Source: Lojkania enalia
Taxonomy: Eukaryota > Ascomycota > Dothideomycetes > Pleosporales
Length of the DNA stretch: 64,000 nt
Reading direction: 5' to 3'
Assembly (NCBI GenBank): GCA_010094045.1
Contig: ML986579.1
Location: 499,015 to 563,014, forward strand
Made by a program: the position numbers and the translations under genes. Under the pieces are notes generated by a model. That model had not been told where the DNA came from. It was given only the letters and a program-made list of their open reading frames with translations, and ran no database searches. This document shows, in pieces, positions 42,576 to 54,900 of this stretch; position 1 is the first letter of the stretch; every line of letters starts with the position of its first letter.

Positions 42576-43049
42576 ATGCCAGCCTTCAGCAACCCACCCC
42601 TCTTCCACCTGGCGGCTAACTTCTCAATAGCCCTCTTCATCGTGAGCGCCATCCTCAAGTCTCGAGATCGAATCACAGACTCCCCAGTCTACGTCTATGC
42701 GGCCTTAACGACTATCTTGACTATCCTCCCTATCTCGGAAATTATCTTCCTAGCCTATGCTATACATCCTCTCGGTAGCTTAACGAGAAGATGGCTATTG
42801 AACTACGAGGAGTGCTGGAACGGCGCACCGTTACTGCTTTGCGCAAATACCTTGATTTTCGTTAGGGTTGCTGTTGCGGCGAGCAAAAGGTTGGTGAACA
42901 GGCTCTGGTTATATGTTCTTAGTACGAGTACGGCGATTAGTATGTTAGTGTTATTTTCATTGGTGGTGTTGCAGAGCTATCTCGCGGTGAGGGAGGGCCA
43001 AGGTATCGGCAATTATTTGATTCTGGGGAGGACGCGTCATATTGTTTAG
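42576..43049 (+). CDS. Orphan membrane protein 6 (four spans)
   Basis: 157 residues. Four hydrophobic segments are seen, about 10-27 (LAANFSIALFIVSAILKS), 37-62 (VYAALTTILTILPISEIIFL), 84-102 (APLLLCANTLIFVRVAVAA) and 109-134 (LYVLSTSTAISMLVLFSLVV), with basic loops. The frame runs upstream without a better ATG. This is a plausible integral membrane protein, but no transporter or receptor motif is recognised. It resembles lineage-specific small membrane proteins in other parts of the window only in general plan. Confidence 0.5.
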   Translation: MPAFSNPPLFHLAANFSIALFIVSAILKSRDRITDSPVYVYAALTTILTILPISEIIFLAYAIHPLGSLTRRWLLNYEECWNGAPLLLCANTLIFVRVAVAASKRLVNRLWLYVLSTSTAISMLVLFSLVVLQSYLAVREGQGIGNYLILGRTRHIV

Positions 43050-43507
43050 GGGCTGCTATACCTAGGAACCCTAGCCCGCTTCTAAGACCCGAGCACAAAT
43101 GCTAGATTGGCGCATTAAGTAGACATGAATTTAAAAGGGTTGCAGGATAAGATAAAACACGAATATGAGGTTGGATGTAGGGGGTTGTAAGGCCGTCAAT
43201 GCTGGCAAATCGAGCAGGTATAATCGTGTCTTTCCGCGGTAGGATGACTTGAGCCTGTTCGTATATTTAAGAATCCCCAGCTCCTTTGAGGATATATGCA
43301 GAATCCATACTCATTTAGTATTAATAACGTCTGTCTGGTCAATCTTTTGGTGGAGCACGATAACAAAAAACATTAACTCGTTGAAAGTACTATCGCGTGA
43401 ATCACCTTGGTGTGGACCCTTAAGTACTACCCAAGGGCTCCGGGGGCCCGAGGGCTCTGTAGAAATCCTACCAACGAACTTTCTCACCTTTTCAAGAATA
43501 AAACTCG
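43050..43507. other. Intergenic, convergent 3' region
   Basis: No gene; holds the 3' UTRs of orphan 6 and of the ABC transporter. Confidence 0.45.
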
Positions 43508-46500
43508 TCATTCCTTCGAATCCCTGAGCTCTCCCCGGTTCGGCGGCTGTGCTTCCTCTTGAGCTGCTTTGCCGGCCGCCTTTTCCATACCCTCTTTACT
43601 TTGATCTGCCTTTTTATTCTTGTTCGTGCCTTTACCCCATTTTGCAACTCGGAATGCCCAGTAAGTGAACACGGCCACGAAAATATTGAAAAAAATATAG
43701 ACCCATACTAGGCCGAAGTTTCTCCATCTTTCGCTCCAGTAGATGTTGCTTCCAGCAAGGTATTGATCTGCAGTTGAGATGGAGCAGTATTGGCATTGCG
43801 ATGTAGCAGCTGGATTCTGCAAGGTACCTGGCGCTTGAGAAAGGTAGGCAGCCAGGTATTGGCCGCATGTCTGTCCTGACGGCGGGTCGAACACTGAAGT
43901 TTCGGAACTGCTGCATTCCACCCCTCGGCCAGAGATAGCAGCGGCAACAATCCCAGAGACCCAGTACTAAGTTTTTATTAACGTAAAGTAATTGAGAAGT
44001 GGGGCTAATATGGACGACTTACAGTAAACGGCGAAGCTCTGTACATGAAGATCCAAAACCCTGGGAGTGCATCCGGAGCCTGCAACACGCCGTTGAACAG
44101 GATACTCATGAATACGAGGAGCGTCACAATCCCACTGGCTGTCTGTGCATCTGGAAGCGCCGCAATGCACATTTGTGCAAATGAACTAGCGTAGATGAAG
44201 AGTTGGATGCACAACAGCATGATCAGGACCTGGCGTTCCGAGGATTGAATGCCGACAACGGGGTAGTAAAAACAAGCCCAGATGATGAGTCCCGTTACGA
44301 TTTGATAGGGGACCTCGACAATGATGTTGGCAATCATAAACGCTTTCCATGAATATGCTTTGCTAGGTCGTTCACGGACTTCATACAGAGAGCGTTGGGT
44401 AATGAAAAGCGGTTGGATCTACTTTCTGTTAATACCCAATCTGATCGATAAAGGGCGCCTACGAGGACTCACCTGCTGAACGATGCTCGAGAAAATGGTT
44501 GTAAGCATAAAAACAGCGAAAATTACGTTCTGCATACCAGCTTGCGTGCTATTGGCGTCGTAAAAGGTAAATCCAATGAAGAGACCAGCCGCCATACCAA
44601 GCATGAACTTGGCAAAAATATAACTGGGCATCCTCCAGTACTGCTGAAAAACACGATGGGTGACTTCGAAAAGTTGTATCGTGAAAGGCATGGCAAACTC
44701 TGACTGAGCACCGGTTTCATTTTGTCCAGCAACTTCTTCGTTTTGCTTCTCACCATGAATTCTGTCAATTTCCTGTTCAATTGACCGCCTCAACTCGCTG
44801 CCTTTCCACACAGTATGCCAGTCTTTCCCTTGGTCGTTTGTGCCGTTGTTGACAACCTCGAGCATGTATTCTGCGGGATTCTCTTGATCATCGCATTTTC
44901 TGGCTCCGTTAGATTCGAAGTAGTCGAGCAATTTGTGCGAATTTTGTCCAATCTCTCCAAAATAGACAGTTTTTCCGCCTCTAGCGAGAAAGAGAAGTCG
45001 GTCGAACTCCTGAAAAAGGATAGCGCTCGGCTGGTGGATCGTGCAGAGTACTACGATGAATTAGTTGGAAGAACACAAATTAAATCCTTTCGAGGAATCG
45101 AAGAGATGGGAGGCGAGGCTAGAAGGCATGCATGTAATCGACTTACCGGCTTGACCTGCGTCAGCAAGCTTGCGCAAGAAGGCACAGATCGCCCAAGAAC
45201 TCTGACTATCAAGACCAGATGTAGGTTCGTCGAGGAAAAGAAGTAGTTTGGGCTTAGCAGCTAGCTCAACACCAATCGTCAATAGCTTGCGCTGTTCCAC
45301 ATTCAAACCTTCGCCCGGGGTACCAACAACGGCATTGGCGAAGTCTTCCATGTTAAGCATCTTTATAACCTCTTCTACGTAGTCGTGTTTTTCCTGTCTG
45401 CTCACCGATTTAGGTTGGCGAAGCATAGCACTGAAGCGAAGACTTTCCCGTACAGTGGCCGTTTCGAGATGGAGGTCTACGATAGGTTAAAAAAAAGGCG
45501 TCAGAGAGTTTAATGGATGAAACGACTAACCTTGCTGCTGGACATAGCCAGTCTTTCGCTGAAAGCTTGCATCTAGTGGTTTCCCGTTCACAAACATGTC
45601 ACCCGTGATGACTCCCATTGAAGTTCTTTGCGCAAGGACATCCAGCAACGTGGTTTTACCCGCACCACTGACACCCATCAGCGCCGTCAGTGTACCCGGT
45701 TTGACCCATCCTGATACGTGATCGAGCAATCGTCGCGGTTCGCCTTTGATCTGGATATCATACGTGACATCTCTCCAGGTAAAGATGTCTTTCTGCGGTT
45801 CCACTGCGCTGACGTCAGCCTCTTCAGTTCTCCCTTTCTGGTCAACGGCTCCAGATTCTTCATCCGTAGCGCGCTCTTTCCCATCCTTCTGGAGATAGGT
45901 CGGGACATGGCCTCGCTGGAACACTAGTACTTCTGCCGTGCTAGATGTAGACGAGTTGAATTCGACAGCGATGAAATAGGCAATCATAAAGAAAAAGAGA
46001 AAAGCCAGTAAAATCCCAAAATTACGCCAGACGTGCGAGTAATAATATTCATACTGTGTGGCAATAAATGCATCCCCGCTGACAGTTCGCTGGCCTGCCA
46101 CCGCTCCGAGAACATTGCAAATCCAGGAGTCTCCTTGGAGAGGTGTATAAGCTGGAATGATCGCGGAGCAAGTGAACTCGCGGCCATGGAACTCGTTCGC
46201 AATGAGGATTTCGAAAGCGTAGAATACTGGGTTGATCTACTCGGCGTTAGTCAGAATTCTCTATGTTGTTGTAATCACATACCCATCGAATCCAAGAAAA
46301 CCAGGGATGCATATCCGGGATCTTGATAACGAAGCCAGTGTAGATGACAATGGCAAGCACCAATACACCCGACAGCATCATTGCCTGTGCGACTGTTTTC
46401 GTAAGAGCTGCCATGGTACGAAACACAGCAGACATGACGAACGTTGAGACATATGTAATGAGGAAGTAGAGGAAGAACTGAGAAGGCTCTCGTCTTAGAC

Positions 46501-48558
46501 CAGCCATAAAGTAGAGAATAATATTGAAAGCGACGGCTTGCACAAATTTGACTGGTATGTCGGCAACTATTCCAGCTATTGCTTCTGTGGCTGGGTGGTA
46601 GAATGCATAGGATTTGTGTTTCTCCACAATTGGACGTTGATCGTATAAGCTATTGATCTCAGAAATGGCAGTAAGGGCGTTGAACAGAATGGCGAGGAAC
46701 AGAACAGAACCTTTCGAGAAGAAGCCAACAGTTGCATCTGGAGTGCCAAAGAAGATAGATCCAACTATCAAAGCCATTACGATGTTGAGGAAGAACTGTG
46801 TAGCCGTTGCTGATATATCTCCCCAGATGCGCTGGTAGGCCCTCTTTGTATTCAATCGAATTTGCATTGGAATGCTAATAAGTATCGGGGAGTTTGGTCG
46901 AACATGTTTGGCCTGTTGGTAAGTCTTCTGTTGATGAAGTTGTTGATAACTTTCGCCATGTGTGTCAAGAGGATATTCTTGCTCGAACTCATCAATCTCT
47001 TCTTGAAGTGTCTTGTATTCAGGCGATTCACGCCAGTACTGCTCAAATTCTTCAGGAGTGCGAGGCACTCTGTTCTCCATGCCCTCTTGCGCTTTCCGTT
47101 CCTGGGGATTCGTAACGCTAGTTAGGAAATCACCAGTTGTCTGTCGCCGGGGGCAATACCACCCTTGGCGCTCAAAGAAGGATTTAGCAGCATCAGCCGG
47201 CCCAAAGTATATCTGGCGGCCCTCGTACAGAACAGTGGCCTTGTCAAAAAGGTCGTAAATACTCTGGCTGGCTTGATAGATTGCAACTGCAGAAGTTTTA
47301 CCAGCCATATCCGAGGCGGCTCTCAATGATTCGACGAATTTAAACGCAGTGGCTGTTCAAGGGTTAGTGAACGGAGTTTAAATCTGGGGGATCACCACAA
47401 ACCAGAATCTAGACCTCTCGTACTGTTATCCCATGCACCGAAAGGCGATCCGGCAAGCATCATTTCCGCGATTGAGACGCGTTTTCTCTCTCCTCCCGAG
47501 ACACCACGTATAAAGTCGTTGCCGACCTTAGTATTATACGTATGGCTCAAGCCAACTACTGCCATGACGACTTGTGCAACGTATTTGAAGAACTCGGAAC
47601 GAGACATGCCTTGAATTCGGTGCGAGGGTGTCCGTGTAGCAGCAGCAAATTCCAATGTTTGGCCGACTGTAAGGTGCGGGAAATGCTTCTCAACCTACAC
47701 CCTCATGTCAGCGTCAAGTTCTCAATATCAACCAAAGTTAGCGTTGCTGACCTCTTGATTGTATACCGCTTCTCCTTTGAATTCCTTCATCATTTGCTTC
47801 TGAGGAATTCCATTGTAGTGAATAATAGATTTTTCGTCCATTTCTAACCCATATAGCTCTCCGCACATAGTTTTTAAGAGTGTGCTGCATCCGGACCCCG
47901 GACGACCAAGGACGATCAAGAGTTCTCCACTCTTGACCAAACCGTTAAAGTCGTGGAGAATGTGCTTACGATCTTTATTACCAAAGCTAAATGATTCGCC
48001 CAGCCGAAGTGGCGCAAGAAAGGAATCGGCGACGGTCTTCTGAAGTTGCAGTGCTGCACCTGAGCCGTATACATTTAGATTCCGGTACACGAGACCAACA
48101 CTCTTCATCTCAATTCCTTCATTGTGTAGCTGATTCCTGAACATCTTCAGGAATTTGGTGAGATCAAAGGCATCGCTCTGCGGATCCACTGCCGGATCAT
48201 CTGGTGAAACAATAGTGGATACTCGCTGCGACAAGCTCGTAAATATACGTTGGAGCTCTCTCCTATCATTGTCGGCGATAGTTGCATGGGTGCTCTTCCG
48301 CGCAAGCAGCGTAGGTTTTTCGACATTCTCAGAAGATCCTTCACTAGCCCTAGATGACTTTGATCGATTATGGCTTCCCTCGGTGCGAATGGCGGCGAAT
48401 TCACCCATGGAGGAGTCGGTAGATGTTCGTGAGCTTTCTACCCTCTCGATAAGCTCCATTGGTTGATTGGACCCATTAACGTGGCTATCAGCATTGTAAG
48501 TTTCAGGACCAGAAGGCGTTTGGTATATACCATCGCTGGCCGATTTTGAGTGGCCCAT
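43508..48558 (-). CDS. PDR-type (ABCG) multidrug ABC transporter
   Basis: Eight exons, 48558-47752, 47694-47403, 47352-46283, 46236-45531, 45476-45147, 45050-44473, 44418-44023 and 43966-43508, encode 1545 residues in (NBD-TMD)2 order. Known role: full-size plasma-membrane pumps exporting azoles and other toxic lipophilic compounds. Seen: a Ser-rich N-terminus; NBD1 with the degenerate Walker [10 protein letters not shown] (218-226, Cys for Lys), signature [10 protein letters not shown] (334) and Walker [13 protein letters not shown] (355-366). NBD2 has the complete Walker [15 protein letters not shown], degenerate signature [12 protein letters not shown] and Walker [15 protein letters not shown]. 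The TMDs end with the Cys-rich extracellular loop ([15 protein letters not shown]) typical of Cdr1/PDR pumps. The asymmetry is normal for the family. All seven introns (46-96 bp) are in frame. Confidence 0.93.
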
Positions 48559-50794
48559 AGCAGGTAGGGGTTGTCGATGTAGCAGTGCAAGACAAGGTTG
48601 CAGCGGCCGGAGGGCTCGATAGCTTTGATATACGATAGAAGTACAAAGTTTAAAGGTAAATTAGACCGTGCGGTCATAGGCTGTCTCATGCCGACACGGA
48701 AAGGGATTTATTCTGGGCCGCAAGTCTGACCCGAAGCGGACAAGTGCCACTGGAGTGGGGCGCTCTAATTCGTTACATTTGCCAAAGTGGAACTCGTCAC
48801 TATGAATTTCCTACTTCGAATACAGGGCAGCTGAGCCAAGCACCAATCGGGTCGTAGATGTGGGCGGGATGAGGAGCTTTGTTGGTACGCCTCAGGCTGA
48901 GTAAGTTCGGTGACGGAACGAACGGTGAACAGTCAGCGGCACGAAAACTAGATCTACAGGTACAAGGGTGATAGTAGAAACCTAAAATTACCCGGATCAC
49001 CGAGGATCGAGCGCCGAGCATCACCAGAGTTCGTTGCTAATACGACCGTGATCATCTAGACCGTATAGTAGCAAGAAAGTATGTTATGCAGAAAAGAGGT
49101 TTAGAGCCGGACCAGACGGAGATCGACTCAAGGATGAGCTCGCTTATCTTGTCGGTCGTATCCCAATACGGTTAGCGATTGTACAGTATCTTGCGTCATA
49201 TATTCGCCAAGGCAACACCACACTGCCCCATCGAGCGTCGTAGGGTAGGTTAAGTAAATAACGAGAGCCCGAGACGAGACCCTAAACCCGGCCGCTCCGA
49301 GTGTAGGGCGGAGATTTTGTTTCCCATTCTCCGAATCCTCTGAATTATGTGGCATCTGTTGGGCTTCGGCGTCATCGGTGGACGAAAAACGGCTGTCTGA
49401 AATTGGACCGCATCATAAGGCAACGCCCCGTTCGGTCAACGGATGAACGATAGGCCGGCGGCTACGAACCTTCATCATCGGGTTTGGGTTCGCAGACGTC
49501 CAAGTTGCTCTTGCAGTGGAATTTCTACTAGGTGCTTGCAATATTGATTCAACTCTTCCTCTCCTACTCCTATATTAACGACTGACGTTTTCGGCTAGCA
49601 AGATAATTTTGCCATCATGGGAGGCCAATTGAGAGTCGCATTTGTGTTTATAAAGATTAAATTAAAAAATCGGCGCTAAAGTGGTAGCTGAACACCAACA
49701 GCATTGGCCTTTTAGTGCACGAGCCATGTCTCCTTGCAACCTTAGAAGTCATGCAAAGATTCAATCTGGCTCACAATGATTGGTGGTGAGTTGTGGGTGT
49801 TCATCAATTAGATCAATTAAAAATCGAGTATACTTCCCTATCTTTACATGTTAAGTTCTGTAATACGTATTTCACGCTCGTCCTTCACAGTATTCCGTTG
49901 CATTTTAAACACTTTTCTAAGGTTTCGTCTCTTGCTACTTTATGCATAGCCTCCATCAGCGTGAGCTTCACCAATGAACTAGTGTTTCCCCCCTCCCTTT
50001 TCTTTTTATTGAAAAAAAAAAAAACACAATATCTAAGGACTTCATACCTATGCCAAACGGTTGAAACAGAAGTCTAATTAAAAGTGAAAACTCCCCCAAG
50101 GCCCCCGCTTCTGACGCTGGGCACTAGCGCTTGAAGGACGCTTATTCAATTCCAGGTTTGGCAATTGCGTTAGTGTCTGTCATACCTACTATGATTTTGT
50201 CATGATGCTAGAGGGGAGAAATGGCAGCCAAAAGTGGTGTGAATTGAGGGATATCGAGGGTCTATATATAGGCAGGATGTAGCTGACGTAACAGCCGAAT
50301 ATCTAACATGACAGATTTCATACTTTTTCTTGATTACCAATTCTATAGATTGCGTTTGTTTTACTTTCTTCCTTTCATTATCCCTTCTCGCCGGGGATGT
50401 TTTCTAATCGTTCTCAACGACTCAATTCTATAACCAGCATCCCTAGTGTAGTGAGCCCCAACCACAATTCTCAAGTACAAGTACAGCAAAGGAAACTATT
50501 ACACATGCCGGCTTCGGGTATTTTTTCGCTATAAGAATAGATTCCATATTGATGCGATATTATGTTTCGCCATTCACTAACACTATCAAACATGATCATT
50601 GCTCCCCAATTTGTCATACCTTCCTTCCAGACTTGAATCCCACCAACTTTTTAGCATAGGAGATGGCTAAAAGTAGTCGTACAAATATGGATGGGATATG
50701 CAACCACCCAAATCTCGTTGAAAGTCGTGGTCGAGGTTACTTCTATACCCAGAACATCTATCACGGAGCTAAGGTAAGGATTGAGAAGAACCTA
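48559..50794. other. ABC transporter promoter and gene-empty DNA
   Basis: About 600-800 bp left of 49400 act as the promoter of the transporter. Further right is AT-rich with no coding frame; the short ORFs have no support. A12 run near 50012-50023. Confidence 0.4.
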
Positions 50795-51963
50795 CTACGA
50801 TTTGTCCCGAATCGTAAGCCCAGCCAGCTTCTCCACAACCATTTCGACCGTTTTGTCTGCACAGAATGCAATTGGCTGAGCAACTGCAGAGAGCATGGCC
50901 ATTGGAATCAAGCCGATAACTTTGATGAAGATCGGATGCTCGACATCTTCAATCACCTTGGCCTTCTCACTCTCTCCATCGAAATTGCTGTCCTGATCTA
51001 ACCCTTCGTTTCGCTTATGAACAATGAATAACTCGGGAGCAGCTATAAAGTCCTGTCAAAGTCAGACTTGTGGGCTTAGATGGAGAGAAGTCATGTACGT
51101 ACCTGGACAGCCTTGTCGACAACATCAGAATTTGCTTCCAACTCCCTGCCCTTCTCTCGAATGAATCGCGCGACTTCCTCAACGCTGGCACTCGTTTCGA
51201 TCTTCATCCCAAAGACATCTCCATTGTGACCTGGAACTTTCAACTCATATATGACTGGTTTGGGTGGAGCCGCATAGACCTCAGAAGCTTCCTCTTCAAT
51301 CTTAGGCTCATTTCTGATATTGAAGATCGTAGTGGCGGGCATCATGATATCGCCGGCAATATTGTTCTCTAGAACGGTGTCCATTAGGGCAAGGTCCTCA
51401 TCGCGATACTGATCGAGGTCTGAATCATCAGAGAACTCGTTGAACTCTTTCGCTAGCTCTGCAATCTCCTCCGGGAGGGAAGCATAGCGCCGTGCCCTTG
51501 TGGTGGAGTTTTCCTTGTCCTTGATGCCCTTGAAATATTTCAAGGTCGTGTTGAAGGGAGTTTCGTCAGCCAAGGACGTGTTATCGGTGAAGGCAATATG
51601 TTTGTTTCCACTAGTGCGTGCAAGAGACCTCTCGATCGGGCATGGCGTGGCCGGGAGTTGGTCTGACGGTGAGCTCACACTCGACTTCGGATTGATGATG
51701 GTGGGTGTTATTGATACACAATGCACAGGAGCAAAGTTCCTCGAAGAATCACTGCCTACTGGGCTCTCCGTCTTGGATCCTATAAGCTCATCCAAGGCAG
51801 CAGGATTCGTGACAACAAGTCCAGCGGTGGAATATTCCTCCATGATCTTGCGTTCCGGTGTGGCCGATTCTGATAGGTTCATAACATCCCGAGCGTCATC
51901 GGCTTCACCAACGATGCTCATGGCGACAGAAGCATTGGGTGAAGACTGTGCGGGAGTTGACAT
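50795..51963 (-). CDS. Hypothetical protein with one membrane span
   Basis: Exons 51963-51103 and 51052-50795 encode 372 residues; the 50-bp intron (GTACGT...TTTGACAG) joins AVQ to DFIAAPEL in phase 0. The first 190 residues are Ser/Thr/Pro-rich and disordered. A charged helix (ASLPEEIAELAKEFNEFSDD) and an acidic stretch follow. The segment IYELKVPGHNGDVFGMKIET and the helix VEEVARFIREKGRELEA may form a small folded unit. Near residue 325 a hydrophobic stretch (IFIKVIGLIPMAMLSAVAQP) could be a membrane span close to the C-terminus, as in tail-anchored-like proteins. No family recognised. Confidence 0.65.
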
Positions 51964-54900
51964 TATCAGTGATTTTGTATTGATTTTGGAGAGCGCTGTC
52001 CGGAGATGGCGATGTGAGTGTTGTAGCTTGAGCGAGGTACGTGCTTTTATAGAAAACGACTAACGCCTTCCTCAGGCTGCGGGCCGCGATTTCCATAGTG
52101 ACAACAGTGTTTGTTGTGAGCAAGCAGGGCTAGGAAAACAAACAATAAAACTTTCACTTCATTTATCATTGGTGAAGCAGTGTAGCATCGAGATTTTAAT
52201 CCGATCGTATGTTAGATGGACACTAAGGCAATAATCAATTAAAACGATCCTAATAATACCACATGGCACTGAAGCAAGAATAATTCCTTATCCGCGTCTG
52301 CGCCCAAGGATCTTGAAGGGTCCTGCCTAGCTATAATCACATATCGGATTGCGGTCGTGACTGCTCTTATTTAAGACTAGCTCGCATAGAATAGTAGAGC
52401 CGAAATAAGTATGAGATCGACAGTCTACGCTTAACGGTGTCAAAAAGGTCGTCAGGAAAGGACTCTTAGTAATCCTATTGGCGTCTTTACAACCGCCAGT
52501 CCGCATTATAGAATTTATATATGAATGAGAGCTAGAGGTCACACTAGAGGTTATTTGTGATGTTTTCGTTAACCTAGCTAGCCGTGAAGATGCCTATTCG
52601 CGGAGGGACTGAAGTTCAGCCACATCTTCGTCTCATTCTGCTTTGGACTATGTATCACATGTTCTACTATCCTATTATAGTTGGTCTGTTTTTTCAGGCC
52701 TATATAGTCTCGCCATCGCCAGCTTCTACCGAGGCAGGCCACTTACCCTCCTTCAATACATCAATATTTGCCTCAGCAATTGATGCTCCCTGATACGCGA
52801 CACTATGCGGCACTTGCTGCAGCTTTCCGATGTTCGCCTCATATCGAGGCAAGGATCCTTGGTAAAGGTCTGCATTTCTCTGAGATCTTTGCTGTCTTTA
52901 TTTGCAGCTCAAGCTGTGCTTCACTTCGCCCAAGGTAGCCTGTAGACGCTGCTCTATATGACGACCCTAGTCGGTATCGTTATCTCATTCGAGATTTCAT
53001 GGGAGATAGCATTTTATGCATATACTTGATTGAAGTGGCTAAGGAAGATATCCTAAACCTTGATGTTTTGTGTATAAGTGGCGCATGAAGTTATGAAGAC
53101 AGCCTCGTCGTGGTCATGAAATCACAACTCTGGAGGAACCTCGCCGATTTCACCCCATGTAAACTTCCAAGTTCGCCTTCCATAATTTCATGCATTGTCA
53201 TTTCTACCATAAATACCTAGATATTAGGAGCTTTAGCCAGCTTTAGCCGTCTGCTTAGTAAATCGGAAAAAGACTGTTATGCTAATACCTTATCATGTTT
53301 CAAGAGCACTGAAGCTAGCCAACAATCTGGACAAAGTTCAAGATGTCGAAATGTTACAATTAGTGCAGTTGGTATGACTATTTCGAAGGTAACGAATCTA
53401 GAACTCTCGGTCAGTCTGAGAGGAGCCCGATCGAACAGTGGAAAGAAGAGGGAGATGGAGGAGCCCGCCCTCAAGAATGCGAATCCAAGGCCGTCTGGCG
53501 TTTGTACTTAGGGTGAGGTCATGATTAGCAAACTCTCATTCAAAAGTGGAATCGACATACAAGGACAACAGCACCCTGAATCACCTCCATCATTTGCTCA
53601 GACTGTCTGTTTCTTCTGTCTAACTTGGTAGCATTAACACCGTTCAATATATTTCGGACTAATTCTGGTGTAATTTGTAATTTCCTCATGGACTTGATGG
53701 ACTACTTCATCAGGAACTCTCGTTGCATCCGACCCACACTGTTCCACTGCCTGGTAATAGAACCCTGATAGGCGGTGGTGGACGCAATTATAATAAAGAT
53801 GGCTCGTCCCGAATTTAGACTGCAGCAAGGGCGAGTAAAACAGCAACAAGTGATGTAAATGAAAGCTCGCTTCGAAAATCAATTGAAAAGATTCAAGAAA
53901 GGCTGCTTGAATTATGTAACTACTGCTATCCCGGCAAAAAGGAATATGGTTTGTCAACTCCTTCACTAAGGTGCGACGAATCTCTCCACGGACTTGGAAA
54001 ATCCACGCAGAGGGCAAATACCTCGAGCACAAAACCTGGCAGTCGGATCTCGGGATGAAAGGCTTTAAAATAGTGGCCGGCCACACAATGAACTGCATTT
54101 CGCTGTGATGTCCCCTACCAATGACTCGCACTTGCTGCTGTTTGATCTGTTGTTGATTTCTGACAGTCACCTCGACTATGCCCTTAACCTATATTAGTTT
54201 CTGCTGCCACTGATCGGGTTCATCGCGGAGAGCTCCGATGATAACTTCCTGTGTTTATTGCTTTAACGCAAGAGCTTGGAGCTACTCGGAGATTCCTCAC
54301 AAGTGATCGCGCATAGCCTGCATATCCTATAATTTCTTAGCTTTAATCGCCATGAGCCATGGTCCTTCGATATCAATGCCGTAATTGAGCGCAAAATTGT
54401 CCTAGACGATGTCAGCAATACCGAACTAAAAGCGGAACTGGGATGGCAATTTACCATTCGTTAACTTAATCGTTGTTGCTGCTGTAGCAGCAGACATTTT
54501 GACTTCTGATTACTTGTCATCCAAATCCAATCTAGTTATGACCTAGAAGTGGCTTGCTCGGAGAGCTCCTCTATTTCAGCTTTGATGTCCGTCGCTATGT
54601 GACTCGGCTTAGTTAGGACGTGGATATCTTCCCATACGGAGTAAGACTTGTTAGAATAAGTTGAAGGGATTAAAAATTATAAAGTAGACTGATTGTAATG
54701 ATTTTAATGTGTATGGTGCGCAAAAACGAAGGAGCGGATGTTGGGACGTAAGGTGGAGAAATCTAGTGACAAAGGGCGAAGTCGAGGGCGATGTTTGAAA
54801 TCCTATCAAAACCCCCCTCTCATGTAAGCTTGCACTTAAGTTATTATAGAACACAATATACAGTATTATCTAGTTGTTAATCTAAGTAAATACTCAAACA

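Noticed and set aside
43508..48558. Degenerate Walker A (Cys for Lys) in the first NBD of the ABC transporter taken as damage
   Set aside because: This substitution and the altered second signature are normal features of PDR-type pumps.
53634..54170. 178-codon ORF on the minus strand
   Set aside because: No domain, no splice partner, His/Gln/Leu composition like random AT-rich DNA; may be part of a decayed repeat.
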